NCBI GenBank assembly: GCA_017549325.1
Contig: JAFYVA010000067.1
Coordinates: 1-18,497 of the forward strand
DNA from: Oscillospiraceae bacterium
GTDB lineage: Bacteria > Bacillota_A > Clostridia > Oscillospirales > Oscillospiraceae
Reading direction: 5' to 3'
DNA length: 18,497 bases
The position numbers and the translations under genes are program-made. The notes beneath the pieces were generated by a model. It was given only the letters and a program-made list of their open reading frames with translations, did no database searches and was not told the DNA's origin. How positions within the stretch are numbered: position 1 is the first letter of the stretch; each line of letters begins with the position of its first letter. Positions 1 to 6,859 of this stretch are shown in pieces.

Positions 1-881
1 GCCCCATTCTCACCGACAGTGGCGGTTTTCAGGTGTTTTCCCTCTCCGGTCTGCGTAAGATCAACGAAGAGGGTGTGACCTTTGCCTCTCACCTCGACGG
101 CCATCGCATCTTTATGGGTCCTGAGGAGAGTATGCAGATCCAGTCTAATCTGGGCAGCGATATCGCCATGGCCTTTGATGAATGCGTAGAGAACCCTGCC
201 ACTTACGAGTATGCCAAGGCATCCTGTGAGCGTACGCTGCGCTGGCTGGAGCGCTGCAAGAAGGAACATGACCGTCTCAATGCTCTGCCCGATACCGTAA
301 ACCCCGATCAGATGCTCTTTGGTATCAATCAGGGTGCCACGTTCCCCGACCTTCGTGTATGGCACATGAAGGAGACGGCAAAAATCGACTGTGACGGTTA
401 CGCCATCGGTGGTCTGGCTGTCGGTGAACCTACGGAAGTCATGTACGAGATCATCGATGCCGTTGAGCCTCATATGCCGGTTGATAAGCCTCGCTATCTG
501 ATGGGTGTGGGAACTCCCAGCAATATTATCGAGGCGGTTGCCCGTGGTGTGGATTTCTTCGATTGCGTTATGCCTGCCCGCAATGCCCGACACGGTAAGC
601 TGTTTACCTGGAAGGGAACGATGAACATTAAGAATGCCAAGTACAAGCTGGACGAGCAGCCGATCGACCCCGAATGCGATTGCCCTGTCTGTCGCCGTTT
701 TAGCCGCAGCTATGTGCGTCATCTGTTTACGGCGCAGGAGATGCTGGGTATGCGCCTTGCGGTCATGCACAACCTCTATTTCTATAACAAACTCACCGAG
801 CGCATCCGTGAAGCACTGGATAACGGCGAATTTGCTGCCTTCCGTGCCCGGTACAGCGAGTTGCTTTCGCAGAAAGTATAA
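1..881 (+). CDS. tgt: Queuine/preQ1 tRNA-guanine transglycosylase, 5'-truncated
   Basis: Tgt exchanges the guanine at the wobble position of GUN-anticodon tRNAs for preQ1, a step in queuosine synthesis in the cytoplasm. The window opens inside the gene; the reading frame runs from base 3 and the first visible residues read ILTDSGGFQVFSL, the substrate-pocket motif with the conserved Asp. Further on are GGLAVGE, then DFFDCVMPARNARHG around the catalytic nucleophile Asp, and near the C-terminus the zinc site CDCPVC followed by a His in MHNLYFY. About 292 residues are present, so roughly the first 85-90 of a usual 370-380-residue protein are missing. An in-frame GTG at 33 lies inside the conserved core and is not a start. 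The order tgt-yajC-YrzE-like matches the Bacillus neighbourhood. No terminator is visible before the yajC promoter. Identification is secure. Confidence 0.97.
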   Translation, partial: PILTDSGGFQVFSLSGLRKINEEGVTFASHLDGHRIFMGPEESMQIQSNLGSDIAMAFDECVENPATYEYAKASCERTLRWLERCKKEHDRLNALPDTVNPDQMLFGINQGATFPDLRVWHMKETAKIDCDGYAIGGLAVGEPTEVMYEIIDAVEPHMPVDKPRYLMGVGTPSNIIEAVARGVDFFDCVMPARNARHGKLFTWKGTMNIKNAKYKLDEQPIDPECDCPVCRRFSRSYVRHLFTAQEMLGMRLAVMHNLYFYNKLTERIREALDNGEFAAFRARYSELLSQKV

Positions 882-888
882 ATTAGGC

Positions 889-917
889 TTGCCAAAAAGA
901 GCATCGTCCGCTATAAT
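889..917 (+). promoter_or_regulatory. Sigma-A-type promoter for yajC
   Basis: TTGCCA (889-894) and TATAAT (912-917) are separated by 17 bases in the tgt-yajC gap. Transcription would begin near 924, giving a leader of about 25 bases carrying the AAAGGAG ribosome site. yajC may also receive read-through from tgt. The call rests on match to the consensus only. Confidence 0.7.
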
Positions 918-948
918 ATACCAGTAATTTAAAAAAAGGAGTTTACCC

Positions 949-1368
949 ATGTCTAATCTGTTTACTATTGCACACGCTGCTGAAGGCGCTGCTACCGGCG
1001 GCGGTGGTGGTTCTTCCATCCTGATGATCGTTGTGATGATCGCCATCTTCTACTTCCTGCTGATCCGTCCCGAGAGCAAGCGTAAAAAGCAGGCTGAGCA
1101 GATGCGCGGTGCCCTGAAGAAGGGTGACTGGCTGACCACTATCGGTGGCGTTTATGGCCGCGTTGTGGCTATCACCGATCGCACCGTCGTCATCGAGACC
1201 AGCGAGGATCGCGTTCGCATCGAGTTCATCAAGTCTGCTATCGGCCAGGTTGGTACCCTGGAGGAGCAGGCCGCTGCCGCTCAGCGTGGCCGCAAGGCTG
1301 CTCCCGCTAAGGCCGAGGCAATCGAGGCCCCTGCCGAGACCGCCGAGGAGACCAAGACCGAGGAGTAA
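949..1368 (+). CDS. yajC: Preprotein translocase accessory subunit YajC
   Basis: YajC is a small single-pass membrane protein associated with the SecDF part of the Sec secretion machinery. The 139-residue product has a short N-terminus with a glycine run (residues 17-21), one membrane segment at about 24-40 ending in the family hallmark FYFLLIRP, a basic cytoplasmic stretch (SKRKKQ), and the soluble YajC domain with TIGGVYGRVV and the V.IE pattern. The C-terminal ~30 residues are an Ala/Glu/Lys-rich tail, somewhat longer than in minimal YajC proteins of 85-110 residues. The start is supported by AAAAAGGAG about 8 bases upstream. The gene has its own promoter and a strong terminator, so it can be transcribed alone. 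Codon use is strongly biased, implying high expression. No secD or secF gene is visible nearby. Confidence 0.95.
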   Translation: MSNLFTIAHAAEGAATGGGGGSSILMIVVMIAIFYFLLIRPESKRKKQAEQMRGALKKGDWLTTIGGVYGRVVAITDRTVVIETSEDRVRIEFIKSAIGQVGTLEEQAAAAQRGRKAAPAKAEAIEAPAETAEETKTEE

Positions 1369-1380
1369 TTTTCTCATATC

Positions 1381-1414
1381 AAAAATGACCGCCCGGAAGG
1401 CGGTCATTTTTTTT
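1381..1414 (+). terminator. Rho-independent terminator after yajC
   Basis: A perfect 13-bp stem (1381-1393 with 1399-1411) with loop CGGAA is followed by more T residues to 1414. The A-rich left arm and T-rich right arm make it potentially active in both directions. Confidence 0.92.
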
Positions 1415-1468
1415 GCCGCTATGCCATACTTTACAATGAATATTGAATGGGGGAGGCAATAGAGGGAT

Positions 1469-1885
1469 ATGAGTTGCAAGGTGGATAAGCGGACGGGAAT
1501 AGGTTTTGTGGCTACAATGTGTATCGCCGTGCTTTCGTTACTGCTCTGTGCGTTGCTGATGGTGCGCGGTATCTTGCCGGAGAGCGCAGCAGGCGTATGG
1601 CTATGGATCACGTTTGGCCTTGCGTCATTTATAGGAGGAAAACTGTCTGCCGCGGGGCAGGGAAGACAGGCGTGCGCATTTCTGCCTGCCGCATTCCTCT
1701 ATGGGTTGATTTGGTTGCTGGCGCTGAGCTGCAAGGGTGAAATCCGATTTGCTGTACACGGGATCGGCATCACAGCTGCGGTGGTGGTCGGTGCGCTACT
1801 GGCCTTTTTGACCACCTGCGGAAAGAGGAGGAAAAAGTCACCGCACGGAAGAAAACGGCCTGTTGGGCACGCATTACGGCGGTAA
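1469..1885 (+). CDS. TIGR04086/YrzE-like four-helix membrane protein
   Basis: This 138-residue protein has four predicted membrane segments at about 12-33, 42-62, 68-88 and 97-117. A strongly basic cytoplasmic tail follows (KRRKKSPHGRKR). Size, topology and position directly after yajC fit the TIGR04086 family, represented by YrzE in Bacillus subtilis, which sits in the same tgt-yajC neighbourhood; the biochemical function of the family is not known. The ATG at 1469 follows a GGGGGAGG stretch (1449-1456, about 12 bases away) and a closer AGAGGG. A -10-like TACAAT (1432-1437) lies in the gap but has no good -35, so transcription may rely on read-through of the yajC terminator. Clostridia often carry the six-cysteine SCIFF peptide gene (scfA) near this family member; none is visible here. 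Family assignment rests on context and topology more than on a diagnostic motif. Confidence 0.75.
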   Translation: MSCKVDKRTGIGFVATMCIAVLSLLLCALLMVRGILPESAAGVWLWITFGLASFIGGKLSAAGQGRQACAFLPAAFLYGLIWLLALSCKGEIRFAVHGIGITAAVVVGALLAFLTTCGKRRKKSPHGRKRPVGHALRR

Positions 1886-1891
1886 CATAAA

Positions 1892-2074
1892 ATGTCAAGT
1901 AGTAAAAATAACGAAAACCGCCAAAAAGCGAGTCACTTGTTGTCGATAATATCACAGCATGACGAGATCACGCACTTATGGCCTCAGAATCAAGATATTG
2001 TAGAGTCAATTTGGAATTCTGACCACATATCGGAGCAGGAGGGCAGGGAAGAGGCGACGGTGACCCACAAGTAA
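1892..2074 (+). CDS. Doubtful 60-residue hypothetical ORF
   Basis: A 60-codon ORF begins 6 bases after the preceding stop. Its product is hydrophilic, with no cysteines, membrane segment or motif I recognise (starts MSSSKNNENRQK, ends EEATVTHK). It has only a weak upstream ribosome-site candidate (GGCGG near 1877) and a codon pattern unlike the biased neighbours. It might be a lineage-specific small protein translationally coupled to the membrane-protein gene, but chance is as likely. I list it because otherwise 390 bases would be unassigned. Confidence 0.22.
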   Translation: MSSSKNNENRQKASHLLSIISQHDEITHLWPQNQDIVESIWNSDHISEQEGREEATVTHK

Positions 2075-2213
2075 ACATGGTAGACATAATGTTGTTTACA
2101 TAACAATTTGACATAATTTACAAAATTATTATTTTTCAGCGAAAAGCCTTGCGCTTAGCGGGGTTTTACCCTATGATTAACTATGTTGTATCGTGCAATT
2201 TGCCTGTGTTCAC

Positions 2214-2235
2214 GGAAAATAAGCGTCTATTTTCC
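2214..2235. repeat. 8-bp perfect inverted repeat before spoIIM
   Basis: GGAAAATA (2214-2221) and TATTTTCC (2228-2235) flank a 6-base spacer. The repeat lies about 40 bases upstream of the spoIIM start and overlaps the candidate -35 element at 2225-2231. It could be an operator or a small hairpin; no T-tract follows, so it is not a terminator. Confidence 0.5.
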
Positions 2236-2253
2236 ATGCTTGTCTCATAGATA
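2225..2253 (+). promoter_or_regulatory. Possible sigma-E-like promoter for spoIIM
   Basis: GTCTATT (2225-2231), 14 bases, then CATAGATA (2246-2253) resembles the sigma-E pattern (ATA-type -35, CATACA-type -10, 13-15 spacing). spoIIM is sigma-E dependent in B. subtilis. Against it, transcription would start near 2260, leaving a leader of only about 16 bases. The match is partial. Confidence 0.3.
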
Positions 2254-2275
2254 TTTACGGAGATGAGGTGAGCAT

Positions 2276-2866
2276 ATGGTAGCAAGAAGAGACCGTGCAA
2301 AACGATTGCCGTCTCCGTCATCCCAAGGATTGCGCCTGCTGTTTTTCTGTGGCTTTTTTGTGTTTGGTGCCATGATCGGCCACATCGCAGCACGGTTGAT
2401 CGGCAACGATTTTGAGCTGGAGCAAGCGCTCCTTACTCTGGCGTCGCAAGAGACGGAGACTGCCGATCCGTCGCCTTGGAAGGTGTTGGCGATGTATTTT
2501 CGCTTTCCGCTGTTGGCTTTCCTTTTGGGATTTTGCACCTTTGCAATGGCGGCGATACCGGTCTTGATGGCCATTCAGGGGTTTTCCCTCTCTTTTGCTG
2601 CCTCAGCACTGGTAATGGCCCTTGGTTCGGACGGTATTCCGCTGGTGTTGGCGTCCTTTGGACTGCGCAGTGTGATTGCTATCGTGTGCACACTGCTTAT
2701 CGGTATGTGGTCCCTGTGTCGCGTCGCCTCAGACGGCGGCAAAGAGCAGCATACAATGCGCTTGTTCGGCATTTGTTTTTTCTTGTTGCTGATCGGAATG
2801 ATTTTAGAATTGACCATTATGCCTGCGCTGTTTTCCGGCGCCTTAGGCAGATTGGAAGTATCTTAA
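2276..2866 (+). CDS. spoIIM: Stage II sporulation protein M (SpoIIM-like)
   Basis: SpoIIM is the membrane scaffold that recruits SpoIIP and SpoIID to the septum, where they dissolve and remodel peptidoglycan so that the mother cell can engulf the forespore. The 196-residue product has the expected size and about five hydrophobic segments (19-39, 77-99, 101-118, 131-149, 163-187). It also has the Gly/Phe-rich central pattern FLLGFCTFAMAAIPVL...QGFSLSFA seen in SpoIIM/DUF95 proteins. Its position immediately before xerD supports the call, because spoIIM is near fur and xerD in Bacillus. The ATG at 2276 follows GAGGTGA by about 4-5 bases. The gap to xerD is 28 bases with no terminator, so the two are probably cotranscribed at least under sporulation. 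Codon use is less biased than in the housekeeping neighbours. Sequence motifs alone would not be decisive; context makes it likely. Confidence 0.8.
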   Translation: MVARRDRAKRLPSPSSQGLRLLFFCGFFVFGAMIGHIAARLIGNDFELEQALLTLASQETETADPSPWKVLAMYFRFPLLAFLLGFCTFAMAAIPVLMAIQGFSLSFAASALVMALGSDGIPLVLASFGLRSVIAIVCTLLIGMWSLCRVASDGGKEQHTMRLFGICFFLLLIGMILELTIMPALFSGALGRLEVS

Positions 2867-2894
2867 GTTTACAAAAGAGGAGGTGAGCGTATCT

Positions 2895-3776
2895 ATGGCA
2901 GATTATATTGAAGCATACCGTTTGTATCTGACGGAGGAAAAGCACGCGCAGGCCAATACGCTCAGTTCCTATATGCGCGATATCAACCAGTACAATGTCT
3001 GGCTCACTGAGCGCGGCGGCGATCTGAAGAAGGCAAAGAAGGAAAGTGTTTCTGAATACTTTGAATATCTGAGCAGTAAAGGAAAATCCCCTGCCACCAT
3101 TACCCGCGCGACAGCCTCTATCAAATCCTTCTACAACTTTATGGTTTCCTCGGGCGTCATCAAAGCAAACCCCGCTAAGGCTCTTACCGGAGTCAAGGTA
3201 GAGCGCAAGTACCCCGAAATTCTCACCAGTAAGGAAGTCGAGTTGTTCCTGGAGCAGCCCAAATGTGTTGATGAAAAGGGCTTCCGCGATCACGCCATGC
3301 TGGAACTGCTCTATGCAACCGGCATCCGTGTTTCTGAGCTTATTGGTCTGAATGTGGACGATGTAAATCTGACGGTTGGCTTCATCCGTTGCGCCGGCCG
3401 CGACAAAGAGCGGATCATCCCCCTGTATGCCGCCGCTGTGAAGGCGCTGCAGGACTACATTAAGGATATTCGTCCCCGCATTGTGGCCAGTGAGGATGAG
3501 TCTGCGCTGTTCGTTAATATGAACGGCGAGCGCATGAGCCGTCAGGGCTTCTGGAAGATCATTAAGTACTATCAGGAAAAGGCGGAGATCACCAAGGAAG
3601 TAACGCCTCATACACTGCGTCACAGCTTTGCTGTGCACCTGCTGGAGAACGGTGCAGATCTGCGCTCCATTCAGGAGATGCTGGGACACGCCGATATTTC
3701 CTCTACCCAGATCTATACCCATGTGGTCCAGAAACAGCTGAAAGATGTCTATAACAAAGCTCACCCCAGAGCCTGA
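2895..3776 (+). CDS. xerD: Site-specific tyrosine recombinase XerD (XerC/D family)
   Basis: The protein cuts and rejoins dif sites to resolve chromosome dimers, normally as a XerC-XerD pair at the division septum. The N-terminal SAM-like DNA-binding domain covers about residues 1-90. The catalytic domain shows all key residues: Arg145 in ATGIRVSEL, Lys171 in GRDKERIIPL, His239 and Arg242 in HTLRHSFA, His265 in LGHADIS and nucleophile Tyr274 in IYTHV. At 293 residues it has the usual length. A longer reading from GTG 2883 is possible, but that GTG lies inside the ribosome site GGAGGTGA (2879-2886), so ATG 2895, eight bases downstream, is preferred. XerD rather than XerC is inferred from the spoIIM link; no partner gene is in the window. 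It is not next to phage genes, so a housekeeping role is likely. The final codons form the left arm of the terminator. Confidence 0.95.
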   Translation: MADYIEAYRLYLTEEKHAQANTLSSYMRDINQYNVWLTERGGDLKKAKKESVSEYFEYLSSKGKSPATITRATASIKSFYNFMVSSGVIKANPAKALTGVKVERKYPEILTSKEVELFLEQPKCVDEKGFRDHAMLELLYATGIRVSELIGLNVDDVNLTVGFIRCAGRDKERIIPLYAAAVKALQDYIKDIRPRIVASEDESALFVNMNGERMSRQGFWKIIKYYQEKAEITKEVTPHTLRHSFAVHLLENGADLRSIQEMLGHADISSTQIYTHVVQKQLKDVYNKAHPRA

Positions 3777-3790
3777 GGGGTGGGCTTTTG
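3756..3790 (+). terminator. Terminator overlapping the 3' end of xerD
   Basis: A 12-bp stem pairs 3756-3767 with 3777-3788 (one T-G pair) across a 9-base loop that contains the xerD stop codon. The right arm ends in GGCTTTT and a second short T run follows. The left arm lies wholly within the xerD coding sequence. Confidence 0.85.
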
Positions 3791-3810
3791 CTTTTCTGCG
3801 GTATCGCGCG

Positions 3811-3839
3811 TTGCATATCACAGGAAAATATGGTATCAT
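3811..3839 (+). promoter_or_regulatory. Extended -10 promoter for the YcxB-like gene
   Basis: TTGCAT (3811-3816), a 17-base spacer and TATCAT (3834-3839) preceded by TGG, an extended -10. Predicted start near 3846 gives a leader of about 22 bases. It separates this gene from the xerD unit. Confidence 0.65.
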
Positions 3840-3867
3840 ATCAAAACAATGATGTGGAGGCAGTACG

Positions 3868-4518
3868 ATGGAAGAGAGAAGCTTTACTTTTCATATCAGC
3901 AATTATGATATTCATAAACTCCGCCATCAGTTGAGCTTGGCACTGGAGAAGCGCTCTGCGCTGCTTTCCCGTGAGCGCTTTCCTCAGCTGTGGAGCGTAA
4001 CGGATAAGCTGAATGCCCAAAATGAAGCGCGTCACTATCAACCGGTGCTCTCTCGCGGTAAGAGCATATTGTTCTTACTTCTCGGTATCGTTTTGGCCGT
4101 GCCCGGACTCATGAATCCGCAGGAGAGGCTCGTACTGCTGCTTTTCGGTATCGTTGGGATATTTGCGGGTATTCGCGGTCTTTTGGATACCGGAAATAGA
4201 ATGATCAAACGCATGAAAAAGCGCTTTGATCTCTCCGCAAAACAGCTCTTGGCAGGGAAGGAACGCTTGACGGAGAAGGATCTCATCGATATTACCTTCA
4301 GTGAAGAGGGGATCAGTTTTCCTGCCGGTGAAAATGAGAGAGAAACCATCTCTTTTGATTCCTTTGAGTCCGTAATTGAGGCAGAGGATTTGTATCTGCT
4401 TGTCTTTGAATCCAATGTGATCGTTCTTCAAAAAGCCGATTTGCTGGGAGGAGATTTTACGAGCTTCCATCTGTTCCTTGGCCAGAAAGTGGCACGCTTT
4501 ATTCCGAAGGAAGAATAG
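3868..4518 (+). CDS. YcxB-like membrane protein of unknown function
   Basis: A 216-residue protein with a soluble N-terminal part (1-60), a two-helix hairpin (65-82 and 87-105), and a soluble C-terminal domain (about 118-216). The C-terminal region contains ITFSEEGISF, then FDSFESVIEAEDLYLLVF and a final phenylalanine-rich FTSFHLFLGQKV. This pattern resembles the C-terminal domain of the YcxB-like family, a PH-like fold of unknown role attached to two membrane helices. The N-terminal 60 residues are rather hydrophilic, with no catalytic motif visible. GGAGG about 10 bases upstream supports ATG 3868. The gene stands alone between its own promoter and terminator, inserted between xerD and ruvC, so neighbours say little about its role. 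Codon use is weakly biased, suggesting low expression. Function unknown; family call is by eye. Confidence 0.65.
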   Translation: MEERSFTFHISNYDIHKLRHQLSLALEKRSALLSRERFPQLWSVTDKLNAQNEARHYQPVLSRGKSILFLLLGIVLAVPGLMNPQERLVLLLFGIVGIFAGIRGLLDTGNRMIKRMKKRFDLSAKQLLAGKERLTEKDLIDITFSEEGISFPAGENERETISFDSFESVIEAEDLYLLVFESNVIVLQKADLLGGDFTSFHLFLGQKVARFIPKEE

Positions 4519-4523
4519 TATAG

Positions 4524-4563
4524 AAAAGCACTCTGTTACTCTTGTGGGAGCAGAGTGCTTTTG
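4524..4563 (+). terminator. Rho-independent terminator after the YcxB-like gene
   Basis: A perfect 12-bp stem AAAAGCACTCTG (4524-4535) pairs with CAGAGTGCTTTT (4551-4562). The 15-base loop can pair further through CTC/GAG. The right arm ends in four T residues. It can work in either direction. Confidence 0.85.
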
Positions 4564-4597
4564 CGCTTGTATATCCCTTCGCTGTCGCAATTTTACC

Positions 4598-4626
4598 TTG
4601 CTATCAGCTTTCGGTTGCGGTATAAT
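4598..4626 (+). promoter_or_regulatory. Sigma-A-type promoter for the ruvCAB-glmM operon
   Basis: TTGCTA (4598-4603), exactly 17 bases, then TATAAT (4621-4626). Start of transcription near 4633 leaves a short leader to the ruvC start at 4665. I see no clear LexA-type operator around it. Confidence 0.72.
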
Positions 4627-4664
4627 AAGTTATTAAAGATTACCGATCGGGGAGGCGATGTTAC

Positions 4665-5177
4665 ATGAGAATACTGGGCATCGACCCCGGCGTTGCGATC
4701 GTAGGCTTTGGGCTTATTGAGAGCGAACGCGGCACACAGCGGATGTTGCAGTACGGCGCTATCAACACCTCCGCAGGATTGCCTCTTGCCACACGATTGG
4801 TTCAGATCGAACGGGATATGAGCGAACTGCTTGCCGAGTTCAAGCCCGACGAAGTAGCGGTAGAAGAACTGTTTTTCAGCAAAAATATTACCACCGGCAT
4901 TGCTGTAGCCCATGCGCGCGGCGTTATTTTGGCAACCATTGAAAAGGCCGGGATCCCCGTATATGAGTATACCCCCATGCAGGTGAAACAGGCTGTGGTG
5001 GGATATGGCCTGGCCGAAAAGAATCAGGTTATGGATATGACAAAGCGCCTTCTAAAGCTTCGTGCCGTACCAAAGCCGGACGATGCAGCGGACGCTCTGG
5101 CCATCGCCATTTGTCATGCCCGAAGCGCCACCAGCTTGCTGCGGCGCGTTGTACCTCAAGGAAAGGAGACGGTATAA
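4665..5177 (+). CDS. ruvC: Holliday junction resolvase RuvC
   Basis: RuvC cuts four-way recombination junctions symmetrically after RuvAB branch migration. The 170-residue product carries all four acidic metal-binding residues of the RNase H-like fold: Asp7 in LGIDPG, Glu67 in VAVEELFF, and Asp140 and Asp143 in PDDAADALAIAICHA. The basic YGLAEKNQV segment (about 114-122) matches the conserved DNA-contact region. GGGGAGG about 8 bases upstream supports ATG 4665. It heads the ruvC-ruvA-ruvB-glmM cluster; the ruvC stop (5175-5177) abuts the ruvA start, implying coupled translation. In many bacteria yebC directly precedes ruvC; here yebC lies about 6 kb downstream in another unit. Bacillus lacks this type of RuvC, while Clostridia commonly keep it. 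Certain. Confidence 0.97.
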   Translation: MRILGIDPGVAIVGFGLIESERGTQRMLQYGAINTSAGLPLATRLVQIERDMSELLAEFKPDEVAVEELFFSKNITTGIAVAHARGVILATIEKAGIPVYEYTPMQVKQAVVGYGLAEKNQVMDMTKRLLKLRAVPKPDDAADALAIAICHARSATSLLRRVVPQGKETV

Positions 5178-5783
5178 ATGTTCTATTATGTCAGCGGCAC
5201 AGTAGCCGAAACTGAGGCGAATCTGGCGGTTATTGACTGCGGAGGTGTGGGCTATGCCTGTGCCACCACAAACTATACCCTCTCCCAGCTCAAGAAGGGG
5301 GCGCAGGCGAAGCTCTATACATACCTCAATGTTCGCGAGGATGCAATGGAGCTGTTTGGCTTTGCCTCCCGCAGTGAGCTGCGCTGCTTTAAACTGCTCA
5401 TCAGCGTTTCCGGTGTAGGCCCTAAGGCAGCACTGGCCATTCTCTCGTCCAATACGCCCGAAAATCTCACCATGGCTGTGGTAACAGAGAACGAAAAGGT
5501 ACTGACGGCCGTCCCCGGTATTGGCAAGAAGATTGCACAGCGAGTGATTCTGGAGTTGAAAGACAAGCTGGCAAAAGCCGAGGATGAATTTGCCTTCAGC
5601 GGTGTGAGCGGTGCTGCGGCACCTGCCGTTGTTTCCGGCGATAAGGCGCGCGAGGCGGCAGCCGCCCTCGGTGTCCTGGGTTACGGCCCTGCAGAGATCA
5701 ACGCCGCTCTCAAGGGCGTAGATATGGCAGCATTACCGCTGGAAGAAATCATACGGCAGGCACTGAAGCATATGGTTAAGTAA
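5178..5783 (+). CDS. ruvA: Holliday junction branch migration protein RuvA
   Basis: RuvA binds four-way junctions as a tetramer and loads the RuvB motor on opposite arms. The 201-residue protein has the expected three domains: an N-terminal OB fold (1-62, MFYYVSGTV start), a central domain with two helix-hairpin-helix motifs (SVSGVGPKAALAIL at 76-89 and AVPGIGKKIAQRVI at 111-124), an acidic linker, and the C-terminal domain III that contacts RuvB (AREAAAALGVLGYGPAEI). The ATG starts at the base immediately after the ruvC stop, and its ribosome site AAAGGAG lies within the ruvC end. The linker (about 136-155) is Ala/Gly-rich and variable, as is usual. Length is normal. Confidence 0.97.
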   Translation: MFYYVSGTVAETEANLAVIDCGGVGYACATTNYTLSQLKKGAQAKLYTYLNVREDAMELFGFASRSELRCFKLLISVSGVGPKAALAILSSNTPENLTMAVVTENEKVLTAVPGIGKKIAQRVILELKDKLAKAEDEFAFSGVSGAAAPAVVSGDKAREAAAALGVLGYGPAEINAALKGVDMAALPLEEIIRQALKHMVK

Positions 5784-5798
5784 GGGAGGGGAGCTTGC

Positions 5799-6839
5799 GT
5801 GAGTATCGATTACGGAACCGACATCTACGAAGAGCCTATCGTAGCCAAAACATTCCTGCAGGAAGACGCGCAGGAGCGTTCTCTGCGCCCCCATACGCTG
5901 AAAGAATATATCGGTCAGAGCAAGGCTAAAGAGAACCTCTCCATCTTTATTGAGGCAGCCAAGCGCCGCACCGAGTCTCTTGACCATGTGCTGCTCCACG
6001 GCCCTCCCGGCCTTGGTAAAACCACGCTGGCAGGCATTATTGCCGCGGAAATGGGCGTGAATATCCGCATTACCTCCGGTCCGGCCATTGAAAAGCCGGG
6101 TGATCTTGCGGCACTACTGACCAATCTCAACGAAAACGATATTCTCTTTGTCGATGAGATCCACCGTTTGAACCGTGCAGTGGAGGAGATCCTGTATCCT
6201 GCGATGGAGGATTACGCCATTGACATCATCATTGGCAAAGGCCCCTCTGCCAACTCTATCCGCCTTGATCTGCCCCGTTTTACGCTGATCGGTGCCACTA
6301 CCCGTGCCGGCTCGCTCTCGGCGCCGCTGCGCGACCGTTTTGGTGTTACGTTGCGTCTGGAGCTGTATACCGCCGAAGAGTTGCAGGAAATCGTCACCCG
6401 CAGCGCCGGTATCCTCGATGTCCCCATCGAGCCGGATGGCGCGCTGGAGATTGCACGCCGCAGCCGCGGCACCCCCCGTATTGCCAACCGTATGCTGCGC
6501 CGCGTGCGGGACTTTGCACAGGTCCGTGCCGATGGTGTCATCACCAAGGAAGTGGCAGACCACGCCCTGCTGGCGCTGGAAGTGGACTATCTGGGACTTG
6601 ATAATGTTGACCGCCGTATGCTGCGCTCCATTATTGAGAACTATGGCGGCGGTCCGGTGGGCCTTGATACACTGGCAGCGACGATCGGCGAGGAATCGGT
6701 AACGCTGGAGGATGTCTACGAGCCGTATTTGATGCAGTTGGGATTCCTCAAGCGCACGCCCCGTGGCCGTTGTGTCACCCAGCGGGCGTATGAGCACTTG
6801 CACATCGACTTCGACGGACAGACGCAACTGGAATTGTAA
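5799..6839 (+). CDS. ruvB: Holliday junction branch migration ATPase RuvB
   Basis: RuvB is the hexameric AAA+ motor that drives branch migration with RuvA. The 346-residue protein shows the family N-terminus ([13 protein letters not shown]), Walker [10 protein letters not shown] (68-76), Walker [11 protein letters not shown] (115-124), sensor 1 GATTRA (165-170), the arginine finger region LSAPLRDRF, sensor 2 RGTPRIANR, and a winged-helix C-terminus with [10 protein letters not shown] and [12 protein letters not shown]. The start is a GTG at 5799, 15 bases after the ruvA stop. It is supported by the ribosome site AAGGGAGGGG (5782-5791) and by the absence of an upstream ATG in frame. It belongs to the ruvCAB operon, with glmM 20 bases downstream. 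Confidence 0.97.
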   Translation: MSIDYGTDIYEEPIVAKTFLQEDAQERSLRPHTLKEYIGQSKAKENLSIFIEAAKRRTESLDHVLLHGPPGLGKTTLAGIIAAEMGVNIRITSGPAIEKPGDLAALLTNLNENDILFVDEIHRLNRAVEEILYPAMEDYAIDIIIGKGPSANSIRLDLPRFTLIGATTRAGSLSAPLRDRFGVTLRLELYTAEELQEIVTRSAGILDVPIEPDGALEIARRSRGTPRIANRMLRRVRDFAQVRADGVITKEVADHALLALEVDYLGLDNVDRRMLRSIIENYGGGPVGLDTLAATIGEESVTLEDVYEPYLMQLGFLKRTPRGRCVTQRAYEHLHIDFDGQTQLEL

Positions 6840-6859
6840 GTATCGAAAAGGAGCAAAAT

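Larger units (their letters stand above)
2075..2275. other. AT-rich intergenic region with ACATAA repeats, upstream of spoIIM
   Basis: No gene is seen here. Bases 2071-2130 are much more AT-rich than the surroundings. ACATAA occurs three times in the same orientation (2084-2089, 2098-2103, 2111-2116), two of them within GACATAAT. GTAAACA (2071-2077) and TGTTTAC (2093-2099) form an inverted pair, and TTGTT/AACAA flank TACAT at 2092-2106. TTGACA at 2108-2113 has only a poor -10 (TATTTT, 16 bases on). A weak stem around CGC-TTA-GCG near 2150-2165 is too imperfect to call a terminator. The composition suggests a protein-binding control region. Confidence 0.45.

Noticed and set aside
2083..2110. 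A complete dif site upstream of spoIIM
   Set aside because: Only one arm resembles the XerD half site. The ACATAA copies are direct rather than inverted, and no XerC-like arm lies across a 6-base centre.
2140..2172. A terminator around the CGC-TTA-GCG stem after the 60-codon ORF
   Set aside because: The stem needs several mismatches or bulges to extend beyond three pairs, and the following T run is short.
2895..3776. Integrase of a mobile element rather than XerD
   Set aside because: Length, N-terminal domain and chromosomal context next to spoIIM fit housekeeping Xer. No phage or transfer genes, attachment repeats or tRNA lie nearby.
2817..3839. Long minus-strand ORFs opposite xerD (2817-3839), glmM (6869-8227), serA (11930-13291) and fba (17609-18388)
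   Set aside because: Each covers a gene with complete catalytic motifs on the other strand. Absence of stops follows from scarcity of TTA, CTA and TCA codons in the real genes. No independent ribosome site or motif was seen.
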